Assembly (NCBI RefSeq): GCF_013336795.1
Contig: NZ_JAAFZT010000022.1
Span: forward strand, 35,791-99,790
Length of the DNA stretch: 64,000 nt
Origin: Alteripontixanthobacter muriae
GTDB taxonomy: Bacteria > Pseudomonadota > Alphaproteobacteria > Sphingomonadales > Sphingomonadaceae
Reading direction: 5' to 3'
Part shown: in pieces, positions 8,435 through 18,151 of the stretch
How the letters are laid out: each line of letters begins with the position of its first letter
Position numbering within the stretch: position 1 is the first letter of the stretch
Translations under genes and position numbers: made by a program
The notes under the pieces: model-generated
What the model was told of the DNA's origin: nothing
What the model saw: the letters and a program-made list of their open reading frames with translations, nothing else
Database searches by the model: none

Positions 8435-9672
8435 CCAACCTCTGCCGCCTCCCGGTCGCGTTGAGCACGGCTTTTCTTTTCGGCGGCGGTCTTCAACTGT
8501 CCGCAGGCTGCATCGATATCCCTGCCGCGCGGTGTGCGGATCGGAGCGCTGATCCCAGCATCGAACACGATGGCAGAGAAGCGCTTGATCCTTTCCGGCG
8601 TGGAGCATTCATACGGAGCGCCCGGCCATGGGTTGAATGGGATCAGGTTCACCTTGGCAGGCAGATCATATTCGCGGATCAGCCTTATCAGTTCCCGAGC
8701 ATCGTCATCGCTGTCGTTCTTGTCCTTCAGCATGACATATTCGAAAGTGATGCGGCGCGCGTTGGAAGCGCTGGGATAGGCTGCACAGGCCGCGAGCAGT
8801 TCCTCGATGCCATATTTGCGATTGATCGGAACGATCTCGTCCCGCACATCCTTGGTCACGGCGTGTAGGGACACGGCGAGATTGACGCCAATTTCATCGC
8901 CGCACCGCGCCATCATGGGTACGACGCCGCTGGTCGATAGTGTGATGCGGCGTTTGGACAATGCCAAGCCGTCACCATCCATGACCAACTGCAGGGCGTC
9001 ACGAACATTGTCGAAATTGTAGAGCGGTTCTCCCATCCCCATCATGACGATATTTGTCAGGCGTCTGCCAGCAGGATTATAGGATCCGTCATCACTCCCT
9101 TCAGGCTCTTGCGCCAGCTTCGCTGTGCCTTCCGGCCACTCGCTGAGGGCATCGCGAGCCAGCATCACCTGTCCCACAATCTCACCGGGCGTCAGGTTTC
9201 GGACCAAGCGCATGGTTCCCGTGTGGCAGAAGGTGCAGTTCAAAGTGCAGCCGACCTGGCTGGACACGCACAGAGTGCCGCGATCGTCGTCGGGGATGAA
9301 GACCATCTCGAACTCATGGCCATCAGGGGTCGACAACAGCCATTTGCGGGTGCCGTCTTCGGACAATTGCGCTTCGACCACATCAGGGCGGCCCACCACG
9401 AAACGTTCCTCTAGCCAGGGCCGCAACGTTTTCGCCATATCCGTCATCTGGTCGAACTCGCGTGCGCCGCGATGATACATCCAGTGGTAGATCTGCTTAG
9501 AGCGAAGGCGCGCCTGCTTCGGTTCCATTCCTGCTTCTTCGAAAAGATCCCGGATGCGAGTGCGCGCAAGTCCCGTCAGGTCTATCCGGCCATCGGGCCG
9601 CGGTGTGACGTCCCGGGCAACCGGGACGGGATCTATCTGGCCGGGTATCGGCATCAAAGCAGTGTGCGACAT
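8431..9672 (-). CDS. rlmN: Dual-specificity 23S rRNA/tRNA adenine-C2 methyltransferase
   Basis: A radical SAM enzyme that methylates C2 of A2503 in 23S rRNA and A37 of some tRNAs, improving decoding accuracy. The SAM-binding cluster motif is C-x3-C-x2-C in [17 protein letters not shown]. Also visible are the family's substrate-side stretches [13 protein letters not shown] and [21 protein letters not shown], and the C-terminal cysteine in DIDAACGQL that works as the methyl-carrying residue. Start set at the ATG at 9672 ([11 protein letters not shown]); the 70 codons upstream in frame are not conserved-looking. First gene of the four-gene rlmN-SDR-cytochrome-molybdoenzyme operon. Confidence 0.95.
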   Translation of the reverse strand: MSHTALMPIPGQIDPVPVARDVTPRPDGRIDLTGLARTRIRDLFEEAGMEPKQARLRSKQIYHWMYHRGAREFDQMTDMAKTLRPWLEERFVVGRPDVVEAQLSEDGTRKWLLSTPDGHEFEMVFIPDDDRGTLCVSSQVGCTLNCTFCHTGTMRLVRNLTPGEIVGQVMLARDALSEWPEGTAKLAQEPEGSDDGSYNPAGRRLTNIVMMGMGEPLYNFDNVRDALQLVMDGDGLALSKRRITLSTSGVVPMMARCGDEIGVNLAVSLHAVTKDVRDEIVPINRKYGIEELLAACAAYPSASNARRITFEYVMLKDKNDSDDDARELIRLIREYDLPAKVNLIPFNPWPGAPYECSTPERIKRFSAIVFDAGISAPIRTPRGRDIDAACGQLKTAAEKKSRAQRDREAAEVG

Positions 9673-9913
9673 GGCCCTGATATAGAGTGTGAAGCGAGAA
9701 AGCGCAAAGCAGGAGAGGAAAAGTTGCGTGCCACGCGGCAGACATGATCGCTGCCAGTCGTTAATGTCTGCGCAAGAATGTGTTGCGGTTATGCACCATA
9801 TATATCGTTGTGCTATGTTAATGAAACAAAGCACCCGACGATACCGTTTCACTGATCCACGACGCGGCGAACTTACATGCACGCCGGGTCGGCATGAACG
9901 GAGAAACTACCCA

Positions 9914-10579
9914 ATGAAGTATACAGTTGCAATTCTCGCTGCCAGCTCGGTTGCCGCGCTCGCCTCCCCGGCGCTGGCGCAGGATACGAATGCTGCATTC
10001 ACCGGACCCCGCGCCGAAGTTCTGGCGGGCTATGACAGCTCCACAGCAGGCTCCACGATCGATGACGACATCAACGTCGATAACGATCAGTCGATCGACG
10101 GCATCACCTACGGCGCGGCAATCGGTTACGACGTTGCCTTCGGCGGCGTGCTCGTCGGTGCTGAAGCCGAATATACCGGATCGACCGCAGACACTGAATT
10201 CGTCGACGGCGATTTCGAAGGTTTCGGCTTCGGCAATGTCGAGACCGGCCGTGACCTTTACGTCGGCGCCCGCGTCGGTGTGCTGGCGCAGCCCGACCTG
10301 CTGGTCTATGCGAAGGGCGGATATACCAACGCCAAGTACAATCTACGCAGCACCGATGGCACCCGCCAATTCGATCAGGACATCGATGCCGACGGCTATC
10401 GTATCGGTGCGGGCCTTGAATATGCCCTCAGCGGAAACAGCTACACCAAGATCGAATATCGCTATTCGAACTATGGCGAAGGCGAAATCGACTTTGACGC
10501 CGATGTGCCCGACACTGATCGATTCGATCTCGATACCGATCGTCATCAGGTCATGGTAGGTTTCGGCTACCGGTTCTGA
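9914..10579 (+). CDS. Outer membrane beta-barrel protein (opacity/OmpA-barrel type)
   Basis: A 221-residue exported protein with a classical signal peptide (MKYTVAILAASSVAALASPALAQ, cut after ALAQ). The mature part alternates short polar and aromatic strands, as in an eight-stranded outer membrane barrel: VLAGYDSS, ITYGAAIGYDVAF, VLVGAEAEYTG, LYVGARVGVL, LVYAKGGYTN, YRIGAGLEYAL, YTKIEYRYSN, and the terminal strand HQVMVGFGYRF with its final Phe. Loops are acidic (Asp-rich), which would suit cation binding or a marine setting. No OmpA peptidoglycan domain. The earlier in-frame start at 9689 is rejected: it overlaps the rlmN promoter region and would bury the signal peptide. A 241-base gap upstream holds its promoter. 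Confidence 0.88.
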   Translation: MKYTVAILAASSVAALASPALAQDTNAAFTGPRAEVLAGYDSSTAGSTIDDDINVDNDQSIDGITYGAAIGYDVAFGGVLVGAEAEYTGSTADTEFVDGDFEGFGFGNVETGRDLYVGARVGVLAQPDLLVYAKGGYTNAKYNLRSTDGTRQFDQDIDADGYRIGAGLEYALSGNSYTKIEYRYSNYGEGEIDFDADVPDTDRFDLDTDRHQVMVGFGYRF

Positions 10580-10610
10580 TTTAATCTAATTCACCACCAC
10601 CGAGGGGAAC

Positions 10611-10640
10611 GGGTCGGAAGCGCAAGCTTCCGGCCCTTTT
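10611..10640 (+). terminator. Rho-independent terminator after the outer membrane barrel gene
   Basis: Stem GGGTCGGAAGC / GCTTCCGGCCC with a GCAA tetraloop and one G-T pair, followed by TTTT. Placed 31 bases after the stop codon at 10579. Confidence 0.85.
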
Positions 10641-10649
10641 CCGTTCTGG

Positions 10650-11195
10650 CTATCGGTAACGCGCACAAGCCACCGTCGCCGCATCCATCGCGGTTGCTGC
10701 ACCAGACAAGTCGTAAGTATTCGAGAACCTTCGTCCGCTGCTGTCACGGCCGCCAACGATCATCTGGCCTGCAACCCGCATGGCAGCAACAATCGCTGCA
10801 TCCATGGCGCGATCCTTTGCCCAGGCATCTCCGCCGCCGCTGGCGAGCCGATAACGCTCTCCGCCGATGTAAAGGGTAACAGTCGCTTGCGGCGCCAACT
10901 CCCGGGATAGCCTGATGTGCAATTGTCCGCGGATGTTCCGTTTAGGCCAGGTACCGACGGACGCAAACGGGCGGTATTGCCGAGACAGAGTACTGGGTTC
11001 CGCCTTGGCAATGGCGTAGCAGCGCGGGACTGTCCCGTCGCGAAAAGCCCCCCAATTCTGAAATATGCCGAGGCTATCTCGTGCGCTAGCCGCAAATGGG
11101 ACGGTAGCGACGATCATCGCCAGCGAAATTGTCAGGGTAGCGCAAACGCGCCTTACCGGCAGGATAGCCCTGCTGCCATCTGCGGCTGGTGTCAT
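10650..11195 (-). CDS. Exported hypothetical protein, possibly IalB-like
   Basis: A 181-residue protein with an N-terminal hydrophobic segment (VCATLTISLAMIVATVPFAASA) that should act as a signal peptide or anchor. The mature part begins DSLGIFQNWGAFRDG and has features recalling invasion-associated locus B proteins: an early Trp, a single Cys after the first strand (VPRCYAI), then TVTLYIGGERYRL and a final Cys (VACARYR). This similarity is weak and the function is not known. It converges on the barrel gene. An alternative start at the internal Met of MIVATVPF would shorten the signal. Confidence 0.6.
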   Translation of the reverse strand: MTPAADGSRAILPVRRVCATLTISLAMIVATVPFAASARDSLGIFQNWGAFRDGTVPRCYAIAKAEPSTLSRQYRPFASVGTWPKRNIRGQLHIRLSRELAPQATVTLYIGGERYRLASGGGDAWAKDRAMDAAIVAAMRVAGQMIVGGRDSSGRRFSNTYDLSGAATAMDAATVACARYR

Positions 11196-11230
11196 GAGCG
11201 GAGAGCTACCAGAGTGACTCTCTCACGCCA

Positions 11231-11268
11231 AGAAAAAGGCCGCGCGATCTTTCAATCGGCGCGGCCTT
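11231..11268 (-). terminator. Rho-independent terminator after the lytic transglycosylase gene
   Basis: On the minus strand AAGGCCGCGC pairs with GCGCGGCCTT around a 13-base loop, followed by TTTTTCTT. It lies just downstream of the transglycosylase stop at 11290. Confidence 0.8.
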
Positions 11269-11289
11269 ATAATGTTCAGAGTGTTGAGC

Positions 11290-13278
11290 TCAGCCAGGAG
11301 CTTTGCCGAGGAACTGGCTGACGGTCCGGGGTCGGCCGTATTCCGCCCGTCCGGGGTTCATCGCTTCATAAACCACCGCGTTTTCCAGTACGCGCTGCAC
11401 ATAGTTCTTCGTTTCGAAAAACGGGATTTCCTCGATCCAGCGCAACCAATCGATGTTGCCTTCACGCGGGTCGCCGTTCTGACGCAACCATTTGTTAACG
11501 TTGCCAGGCCCGGCATTATATGCTGCAACTGCGAGCGGATAGCTGCCGCCGTAATAGTTCAGCATCCTGTCGAAATAGGCTGTGCCTAGCTGCAGATTGT
11601 AGGTCGGATTGCCAATGAGATCGCTGGACATGTAGTTCATACCGAGCTTGCCTGCCTGTTCCCGCGCAGTGCCGGGCATCAGCTGCATCAGCCCCCGCGC
11701 GCCAGCATGGCTGACCCGCGTTTCGTCAAACTCGCTTTCCTGACGCGCGATGGCATGTACGAAAGTCCAGTTCGCGCCCTGCGGCGTGGAGAGGGTCGGA
11801 AAACCAATTTCAGTGAAACCGGAGAAATTCTTTTCCGGAGCGACGCGGCCGACCACGACACCAAGTTCGGGAAGGTTCAGCCCGCTGGCGAGTTCACCGG
11901 CAAGGGCAAGTTCACCCGGCGTATCGGCGGAATCGGCAAGCGCCGTGTAGAAGTACCGCGCTGTCTGCCAGTCCGAACCGCCCCGCGAAAGGGAGCGGAT
12001 CGCCTGCACCAGCGGACTGCTAATGAAAGCTGCGCGCTCTTCCTGTGTCGGGACAGCCAGTGTCTGTCCGGCATAGGATGGAACAGAGCGGCCAAGTCTT
12101 TCGAGGGCCAGCAGCCCGTAGTAATATTCGGGGTATTCGGCAGCCATCTCGAAATAGCGGTTTGCTTCGGCTGCGTTACCGGCCCGTGCCGACGCGTTCC
12201 CGGCCCAGTAGAAACCCTTCGAGCGCGTCTGCGGAGTCTGTGCAGCCGCCCCGTAGCGATAGAACAGGGGTGCCGCTGCATTTCCGTCGCCGAGCTGATA
12301 CAGCGCATTTGTTCCGCCGAGCCACATCAGCGAAGTGTAATCGTCGCGAAGACGATAGCTCATGGTCGAAACGTCGGCTCCGGGAGCGAAGAGGTCGTCA
12401 GCGGAAGCTGCGATCCTGACGGCGTCACGCGCCGACGCATTGCGGGCATTCGCCAGCATTTCGGTAACGAAGGCCTCTGGATTGACCGCCGGACGCGAAA
12501 AGGCCGGGCGGTTGGCGAGGAGCGACACTGCGGCACTGCTCTGTCCGCCGTTCCGATACTGCCGGGCCACATTGTAGACATAGCCAGGATCGCTGGATGC
12601 GCTTGCGGGGATGGTCAGACCGGCCTGCGCGGGATCCTGCCCTTGCAGAAGAGCCAGGCGCGCCATCGCTATGTCGCGATAGGCGGGGGAAACATTGACG
12701 ATCTGGCGAGCGGCCGCTTCGGATTTGCCCTGCCACAGCAGCGCGTCCATGCGCGCATCGTGGTCTTCTGCCGAAAAACGCGACCCGAACAGGCCGGTGA
12801 TATAGGCTTCCGCAGGTCCGCTCATCTCGCCCCCGCGCCACGCCTTCCGGGCGTAATCTGGCGCTTCGGGCCGGTTCAGTGTGGCGAGGGCGAGGGCGTA
12901 ACGAGCAAGCCCGCTGTTGGTCAGCGGCGGCTTGGCGTCGAAATAGGCGACCAGTTTCTCCGGGCTAACCGGATCACGATCGAGAGCGTCTTCGGCATAA
13001 GTGCGAAGACGGGCCTCCATTGGAAAATCCGGATTTGCCAGAACGAAGCCAGCGTAATCCTCGAAGCTGAGGCCGTCATTTTTCGAAAGATAGCGCCAGC
13101 GGTCGACAGCGGCATCCGCACGCGTGGGAGCTTGCGCGACCATCTGGGCGCGGATCTGGTCACCTGCGGAGCTCGGCAAGCTAACCTGCTGTGCCATGGC
13201 GGAAGTTGCGGTGGAGGCCAGAGCAGTACTGGCCAGAATGCTTGCGAATGTGAGTGAGATACGGTCCATGCTGGACAT
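11290..13278 (-). CDS. Soluble lytic murein transglycosylase (Slt-type, family 1)
   Basis: A periplasmic enzyme that cleaves the MurNAc-GlcNAc bond with 1,6-anhydro product formation. The 662-residue product has a signal peptide (cleavage near SAMAQQ) and a long alpha-helical superhelix region (about 60-470) typical of Slt. The C-terminal SLT domain contains the catalytic Glu in IARQESEFDE, the motifs ARGLMQLMPGTAREQA and YNLQLGTAYFDRML, and AVAAYNAGPGNVNKW. Start set at 13278 (MSSMDRISL); ATG 13269 is equally good. The frame runs open to 13638 but that part underlies dapA. Divergent from dapA with about 100 bases between. Confidence 0.92.
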   Translation of the reverse strand: MSSMDRISLTFASILASTALASTATSAMAQQVSLPSSAGDQIRAQMVAQAPTRADAAVDRWRYLSKNDGLSFEDYAGFVLANPDFPMEARLRTYAEDALDRDPVSPEKLVAYFDAKPPLTNSGLARYALALATLNRPEAPDYARKAWRGGEMSGPAEAYITGLFGSRFSAEDHDARMDALLWQGKSEAAARQIVNVSPAYRDIAMARLALLQGQDPAQAGLTIPASASSDPGYVYNVARQYRNGGQSSAAVSLLANRPAFSRPAVNPEAFVTEMLANARNASARDAVRIAASADDLFAPGADVSTMSYRLRDDYTSLMWLGGTNALYQLGDGNAAAPLFYRYGAAAQTPQTRSKGFYWAGNASARAGNAAEANRYFEMAAEYPEYYYGLLALERLGRSVPSYAGQTLAVPTQEERAAFISSPLVQAIRSLSRGGSDWQTARYFYTALADSADTPGELALAGELASGLNLPELGVVVGRVAPEKNFSGFTEIGFPTLSTPQGANWTFVHAIARQESEFDETRVSHAGARGLMQLMPGTAREQAGKLGMNYMSSDLIGNPTYNLQLGTAYFDRMLNYYGGSYPLAVAAYNAGPGNVNKWLRQNGDPREGNIDWLRWIEEIPFFETKNYVQRVLENAVVYEAMNPGRAEYGRPRTVSQFLGKAPG

Positions 13279-13377
13279 AATGCCGTATCGCTCATTATCA
13301 GGCAATGAATAGAACCCGTTACGCGTATGGCCTGAGGCCGCACGTTTTCTGTATCGGATCAAATGCATGAGGCCTAG

Positions 13378-14259
13378 ATGTTTTCCGGATCGATCCCCGC
13401 CCTGATTACGCCTTTCCGCGGAGGGAAGGTGGATGAAAGCGCCTTTCGGCGGCTGATCGACTGGCAGATCGAAAGCGGATCGTCTGCTCTCGTGCCTTGC
13501 GGAACGACCGGTGAGGCGTCGACCATTTCGAATGCAGAGCATCACAGGGTCGTCGAAATCTGCGTGGAACAGGCAGCCGGGCGTGTGCCTGTCATTGCGG
13601 GATGCGGCAGCAACGACACGCAGAATGCCTTGCTCCACATGCAGTTCTCGAAGAAAGCCGGCGCTGCGGCGGCGCTATGCGTCGCACCTTACTACAATCG
13701 GCCAAGTCAACGGGGCCTGATCGCCCATTTCAGCCATCTGGCCAGCAATTGCGACCTGCCCATCGTTCTCTACAATGTGCCCGCGCGAACGGTAACGGAT
13801 ATCGCGCCGGAAACGGTGTGCGAACTCGCGCAGAAATTCCCCGATCGCATCGTGGCCATCAAGGACGCGAGCGAGGATCTTTCCAGGGTTGCCGACCACC
13901 GCATGGGCATCGGGCATTCCTTCTGCCAATTGTCCGGCAACGACGAACTGGCCCTGCCGTTCAATGCCGCGGGAGGGGCGGGGTGCATCTCTGTCACCGC
14001 CAACGTCGCGCCGAAGCTGTGTGCAGAATTCCAGAAGGCCTGCGCCGGCAATGATCTGGTGCGCGCGCGTGAATTGAACGACAGGCTGTATCCCCTGCAC
14101 TACGCCATGTTTGAAGATGCCAGTCCCGCGCCGGTCAAATACGCGCTTTCCCGCGTTCACGACTGGCTGACTGACGAGGTGCGCCTGCCTCTTTGCTCCG
14201 CCAGCGCCGAGGCTCGTGCGGCGGTGGATGCGGCGCTGGAACATGCCGGCATCAGGTAA
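13378..14259 (+). CDS. dapA: 4-hydroxy-tetrahydrodipicolinate synthase
   Basis: Condenses pyruvate with aspartate semialdehyde in the lysine/diaminopimelate pathway. 293 residues, normal length. All active-site residues are in place: Thr43-Thr44 in CGTTGE, Tyr132 in VLYNVPART, Arg137, and the Schiff-base Lys162 in VAIKDAS. The C-terminal [13 protein letters not shown] stretch is also typical. Lies next to the lytic transglycosylase, so cell-wall precursor synthesis and turnover are back to back. smpB follows after about 100 bases. Confidence 0.97.
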   Translation: MFSGSIPALITPFRGGKVDESAFRRLIDWQIESGSSALVPCGTTGEASTISNAEHHRVVEICVEQAAGRVPVIAGCGSNDTQNALLHMQFSKKAGAAAALCVAPYYNRPSQRGLIAHFSHLASNCDLPIVLYNVPARTVTDIAPETVCELAQKFPDRIVAIKDASEDLSRVADHRMGIGHSFCQLSGNDELALPFNAAGGAGCISVTANVAPKLCAEFQKACAGNDLVRARELNDRLYPLHYAMFEDASPAPVKYALSRVHDWLTDEVRLPLCSASAEARAAVDAALEHAGIR

Positions 14260-14356
14260 GTTCGGGTGTCATGCTACCATGGCTGCAGCAAATTGGCCCG
14301 CGCAATCACCTGCCAGTTACCTTTCCCTTTCCGCCAACCGGTCCTACATCGCACAT

Positions 14357-14839
14357 ATGGCACGCCCCAAACCCGAGACTTTCGACAAGCAGAAAACCGT
14401 TGCGGAGAACCGCCGCGCGCGTTTCGATTACGCGATCGACGACAAGGTCGAAGCAGGGCTGGCGCTGCAAGGGACCGAGGTAAAAGCCTTGCGTGCAGGA
14501 CAGGCCACCATTGCGGAAAGCTATGCCGAAGTTCGCGACGGTCAGGTCTGGCTGATCAACGCCAACATACCTGAGTACAGCCACGGCAACCGCCTAAACC
14601 ATGAACCGAAGCGACCGCGGAAGCTGTTGTTGCACGAGCGCGAGATTGCTCGCCTCACGGGCGCGGTCGAGCGGAAGGGCATGACGCTGGTGCCCATGAG
14701 CATCTATTTCAACAAGAGCGGCCGCGCCAAGGTTGAACTGGCTCTGGCAAAGGGTCGGCAAGCTCAGGACAAGCGCGCTTACATCAAGGACCGGGACTGG
14801 CAGCGCGACAAGGCGCGGGTCATGCGCGAGCATAATTAG
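14357..14839 (+). CDS. smpB: SsrA-binding protein
   Basis: Binds tmRNA and brings it to stalled ribosomes for trans-translation. 160 residues with the conserved N-terminal part [11 protein letters not shown] and [14 protein letters not shown], the tmRNA-binding [17 protein letters not shown], and the basic C-terminal tail [19 protein letters not shown]. The start at 14357 gives the usual N-terminus ([20 protein letters not shown]); the longer frame from 14216 overlaps dapA and is rejected. The ssrA gene itself was not seen in the window. Confidence 0.97.
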   Translation: MARPKPETFDKQKTVAENRRARFDYAIDDKVEAGLALQGTEVKALRAGQATIAESYAEVRDGQVWLINANIPEYSHGNRLNHEPKRPRKLLLHEREIARLTGAVERKGMTLVPMSIYFNKSGRAKVELALAKGRQAQDKRAYIKDRDWQRDKARVMREHN

Positions 14840-14979
14840 GGAAGCGCCGTTCAGTAGCCGGCCATGCCGTTTCAGCTAGGGCGGGCGCTCGTAAACAACG
14901 CCTTGGCGCTCGCGACTGGGATGCACTGCATCGCAGGGTTGCGCTCTTGCAAACGGGCGCGCAAGGGAAGCGCGAAACA

Positions 14980-15567
14980 ATGAACCGCAAGCCTTCGAAA
15001 ACCTTTCTGGCAGACTGGATCGTGCGGCACATGCCGACGCGCGAGCAGATGGCCGACAATCGTTATCTCGCACCGATCGCCCATCGCTTCCTCAGCCCGG
15101 AACTGTGGCGTTTCACCCGGCGCAGCGTCCCCCGCGGAGTAGCACTGGGCCTGTTTGCGGCCTTCATCGTACCGGTTGGGCAGATATTTCTTGCCGCTTT
15201 TCTCGCCTTGCCTGCGAGGGCCAACGTTCCCCTGTCGGCCCTGGTAACCTTCATCACTAATCCCTTTACCCTTGCATTCTGGCTTGTTGTCGCAAACCGG
15301 CTCGGCGAATTCATGTTGAAGGTCGATCCGGAAACGGTGCTTGTTGCGCAGGACCAGTTCGCTAGCGGGCGTTGGCAGAAATTCGGATGGTTTCTGGAAA
15401 CTGCCGGTGTCACAGCCTTTGGCTTCGTTGTCATGTCGATCGTGTCGGCCGCCATCGGTTACCTGATCGCGAGCATGGTTTGGCGGATTATCGTCGTTCG
15501 CAGACGGAACAAGCGCGTTCGCCTCCATGAGAAAACAGCTTCTGCTTCAGCGCGGGTTGACGAGTGA
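14980..15567 (+). CDS. DUF2062 membrane protein
   Basis: A 195-residue inner membrane protein of the DUF2062 family, whose role is not established. After a basic cytosolic N-terminus come hydrophobic segments around VALGLFAAFIVPVGQIFLAAF, LVTFITNPFTLAFWLVVANRL with the family's ITNPFT motif, and a C-terminal pair covering GVTAFGFVVMSIVSAAIGYL and beyond. Its stop overlaps the cckA start (GTGA), so it is translationally coupled to the cell-cycle kinase gene; the pairing could reflect a membrane role linked to CckA or just operon economy. Confidence 0.8.
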   Translation: MNRKPSKTFLADWIVRHMPTREQMADNRYLAPIAHRFLSPELWRFTRRSVPRGVALGLFAAFIVPVGQIFLAAFLALPARANVPLSALVTFITNPFTLAFWLVVANRLGEFMLKVDPETVLVAQDQFASGRWQKFGWFLETAGVTAFGFVVMSIVSAAIGYLIASMVWRIIVVRRRNKRVRLHEKTASASARVDE

Positions 15568-18047
15568 AATATCAAAAGGATTTGAAGTCGGGCATCGAGG
15601 CTGCGGGTCTACACCGTCTGTTGTTGTTCGTGGCTGTGGCATTTGCGTTCAGTGTTGCTCTGGTATGGATTGTAAGCGGCAATGCAGGGGCTGCAATTGC
15701 ATACGCCTGCGGTCTGGCCGTGTTTGCCGCCTGCGGGGCAGCTATCGCGAAGCTCGGCGGCCGAACGGAGAAGGACGCGCTTGCCGCACCCGACTGGTCG
15801 GTCACGGTTGCGGCCATAGAGACGCCGGAAACCGCGATCGCCATCACCGACCGGGCGAACAGGATGGTTTGTGCGAATGCGCGTTATATGCAGTGGTTCG
15901 GCACTGCACATGCGCCTCCCAATCTGCCGGTGGACCGTGCTTCTCTTGAAAAACTCACCCGCGCGGCGCGCGATGCGTGGCGGGATGGTTCGGGCTCTGC
16001 CGATCCGCTGGAAGCGAACGACGGATCGGCAATCTGGTCCGCTACTGCCAGTCGCGCGGGCCGGGGCGACGACTATCTCGTCTGGCGTGTGAGCCAGCAG
16101 GTTGCGCCCGACCCTGTGCAGACCTTGTCAGATCAGGTTACCGGCCAATTGGGCCGCTTGCTGAGTCAGGCCGGCATCGAAAGTGCGCTGGTGGGTGCTG
16201 ACGGCATTATCCAGGCCGTGGCCGCAGGCTTTGCGGAACGGGCAGCTGGCGACGCCAGCGCGACACTGGCGGGGCAGGATTTCGTCGGCTTGTTGCGGTC
16301 TGACGAAAGGGACCGCATTTACTACGCTCGCGAGGCGCGGCGCGGCACTCCGCAGACGTTGATACACGTGCCGCTTTCCGAAGGCGCGGCGCCGTCTGCC
16401 GACGAAGCGCCTTCATTGATGCTGCTGGTCGATAGCGGAGTGGGTATCGGCGGCTCTTCCGGAGGCGGTTTCGATGCAGGATCGTCGACCGCTTCGGCAA
16501 CGCCTCAGTTGGAGGCGCTGCTCGGTGCCCTGCCGCTGGGCCTTGCCCTGACAGACAGGGACGGGCGGCTGCTTTTCGCCAATCCTGCATTCACCCGGGC
16601 AGTCGGCTTCGAGGGCAGGGCGATGCCGCAATATCCTTCCGATCTTGTCATGCGTGAGGACAAGGGCGCTTTGGCCGATGCCGTTCGCCGGTTCGGGAAA
16701 GGCCCAGCGAACAATGGCGACATGGCAGTGCGCCTTCTCAGCGAACCTGACGATCCCGTGTCGTTGGGCTTGGCTGGGGTGAGGGGTTTAGGCGAGGCAT
16801 CGGTCTTGCTCAGCCTTGCGGACAGCAGCGAGGAAACGAGGCTGAAGCGTCAGGTGGCTCAGGCGACGAAAATGCAGGCGGTTGGCCAGCTGGCTGGCGG
16901 TGTCGCTCATGACTTCAACAATGTCCTGACCGCGATAATCGGATATTGCGACCTGATGTTGCTGCGCCATACGCCGGGCGACAGTGACTATGATGACATC
17001 CAGCAGATCAGGGCGAATTCCAATCGTGCGGCCAGCCTGACGCGGCAATTGCTTGCATTCTCGCGCCAGCAGACGCTGCGGCCCGAAATTCTGCAATTGC
17101 CCGATGTGGTGAGCGAGGTCAGTCAGCTTCTGAACAGGCTTCTGGGCGAGAAAGTGACTCTGAGGGTCCGGCACGATCGGGATCTTGGGCCCGTGCGCGC
17201 CGACCCGCAGCAACTGGAGCAGGTCATCGTGAACCTGGCCGTCAACGCGCGCGATGCGATGCTTGCTTCGCCCGAGGGCACGGGCCGGCTGACGCTCGCC
17301 ACCCGGCGTGTCTCTGCAAGTGACATTCGCAAGATGGGTTCGGATATCCTGCCGGTCGCAGACTACACGGTGCTGCTGGTTCAGGATACCGGCGGCGGCA
17401 TACCCGCAGACAAGCTGAGCAAGATTTTCGAACCCTTCTTCACGACGAAGGAGCTTGGCAAGGGAACGGGACTTGGCCTTTCCACAGTCTATGGGATAGT
17501 CAAGCAATCCGGCGGTTTCATCTTCGCCGATAACATCGGCACTGCAGGCGAGAAGCCCGAAGGCGCGCGCTTCACCGTCTACCTCCCCGTGTATCACGGC
17601 GACCTGCCGGAGCGAAAAAGCGCCGCACCGGCAGAGGTGCAGGCCGAGGCCAGTTCGTGGTCCGGCGGGGGGCGCGTACTGCTGGTGGAGGATGAGGACA
17701 TGGTCCGCGCCGTTGCCGAACGGGCGTTGTCGCGCGCAGGCTACGAGGTCACGCCTTGCTCGGATGGCGAAGAGGGTTTGGCTGCGATCGCCAACGGCGG
17801 GGAATATGACATGGTGGTCTCCGACGTGGTCATGCCGGGCATGGACGGTCCGGCCATGGTGCGCGCAATCCGCAGGGTCAAACCCGACCTGCCGGTATTG
17901 TTCATGTCCGGCTATGCTGAAGAACAGCTCCGCCGGGACATCGATGTCGAGAACATGCATTTCCTCGCCAAGCCGTTCAGCGTTCAACAGATTGGCGAGC
18001 AGGTAGGTGCGATCCTGGCGAGCAGCGGCAAACGACAGCAAAGCTGA
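15564..18047 (+). CDS. cckA: Cell-cycle hybrid histidine kinase CckA
   Basis: CckA is the bifunctional kinase/phosphatase that, through ChpT, controls CtrA and CpdR in alphaproteobacteria. The 827 residues comprise two N-terminal transmembrane helices (about 19-65), two PAS-like regions (about 85-170 and 310-400), and a DHp domain with His449 in [20 protein letters not shown]. These are followed by an HATPase domain ([41 protein letters not shown]) and a C-terminal receiver with Asp754 in [12 protein letters not shown]. That order and the DHp sequence match CckA closely. Start is a GTG overlapping the stop of the DUF2062 gene. recA follows on the same strand, a common sphingomonad neighbourhood. 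CpdR is encoded elsewhere in this window. Confidence 0.93.
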   Translation: MKYQKDLKSGIEAAGLHRLLLFVAVAFAFSVALVWIVSGNAGAAIAYACGLAVFAACGAAIAKLGGRTEKDALAAPDWSVTVAAIETPETAIAITDRANRMVCANARYMQWFGTAHAPPNLPVDRASLEKLTRAARDAWRDGSGSADPLEANDGSAIWSATASRAGRGDDYLVWRVSQQVAPDPVQTLSDQVTGQLGRLLSQAGIESALVGADGIIQAVAAGFAERAAGDASATLAGQDFVGLLRSDERDRIYYAREARRGTPQTLIHVPLSEGAAPSADEAPSLMLLVDSGVGIGGSSGGGFDAGSSTASATPQLEALLGALPLGLALTDRDGRLLFANPAFTRAVGFEGRAMPQYPSDLVMREDKGALADAVRRFGKGPANNGDMAVRLLSEPDDPVSLGLAGVRGLGEASVLLSLADSSEETRLKRQVAQATKMQAVGQLAGGVAHDFNNVLTAIIGYCDLMLLRHTPGDSDYDDIQQIRANSNRAASLTRQLLAFSRQQTLRPEILQLPDVVSEVSQLLNRLLGEKVTLRVRHDRDLGPVRADPQQLEQVIVNLAVNARDAMLASPEGTGRLTLATRRVSASDIRKMGSDILPVADYTVLLVQDTGGGIPADKLSKIFEPFFTTKELGKGTGLGLSTVYGIVKQSGGFIFADNIGTAGEKPEGARFTVYLPVYHGDLPERKSAAPAEVQAEASSWSGGGRVLLVEDEDMVRAVAERALSRAGYEVTPCSDGEEGLAAIANGGEYDMVVSDVVMPGMDGPAMVRAIRRVKPDLPVLFMSGYAEEQLRRDIDVENMHFLAKPFSVQQIGEQVGAILASSGKRQQS

Positions 18048-18061
18048 CGCAGGAAATAAAT

Positions 18062-18076
18062 GTTCCCCTCTTGTTC
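18062..18076 (+). promoter_or_regulatory. LexA (SOS) box of recA
   Basis: GTTC-N7-GTTC, the direct-repeat LexA operator of alphaproteobacteria. Its second half is the -35 hexamer of the recA promoter, so bound LexA would block RNA polymerase. Confidence 0.92.
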
Positions 18077-18099
18077 CGCCCCCATCATCTGATTATATA
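18071..18099 (+). promoter_or_regulatory. recA promoter
   Basis: -35 TTGTTC and -10 TATATA separated by 17 bases, about 50 bases before the recA ATG. The spacing and the overlap with the LexA box make this a convincing sigma-70-type promoter. Confidence 0.8.
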
Positions 18100-18151
18100 G
18101 GTGCCGGGCATAAGCTTGGTGCTGGCCTAGGAAATAGATGGAGGCCGTGTC

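Noticed and set aside
11707..13257. 516-codon plus-strand ORF inside the transglycosylase region
   Set aside because: Runs antisense to a clearly conserved SLT protein; low-complexity Arg/Cys-rich translation without motifs. It is a GC-rich shadow frame.
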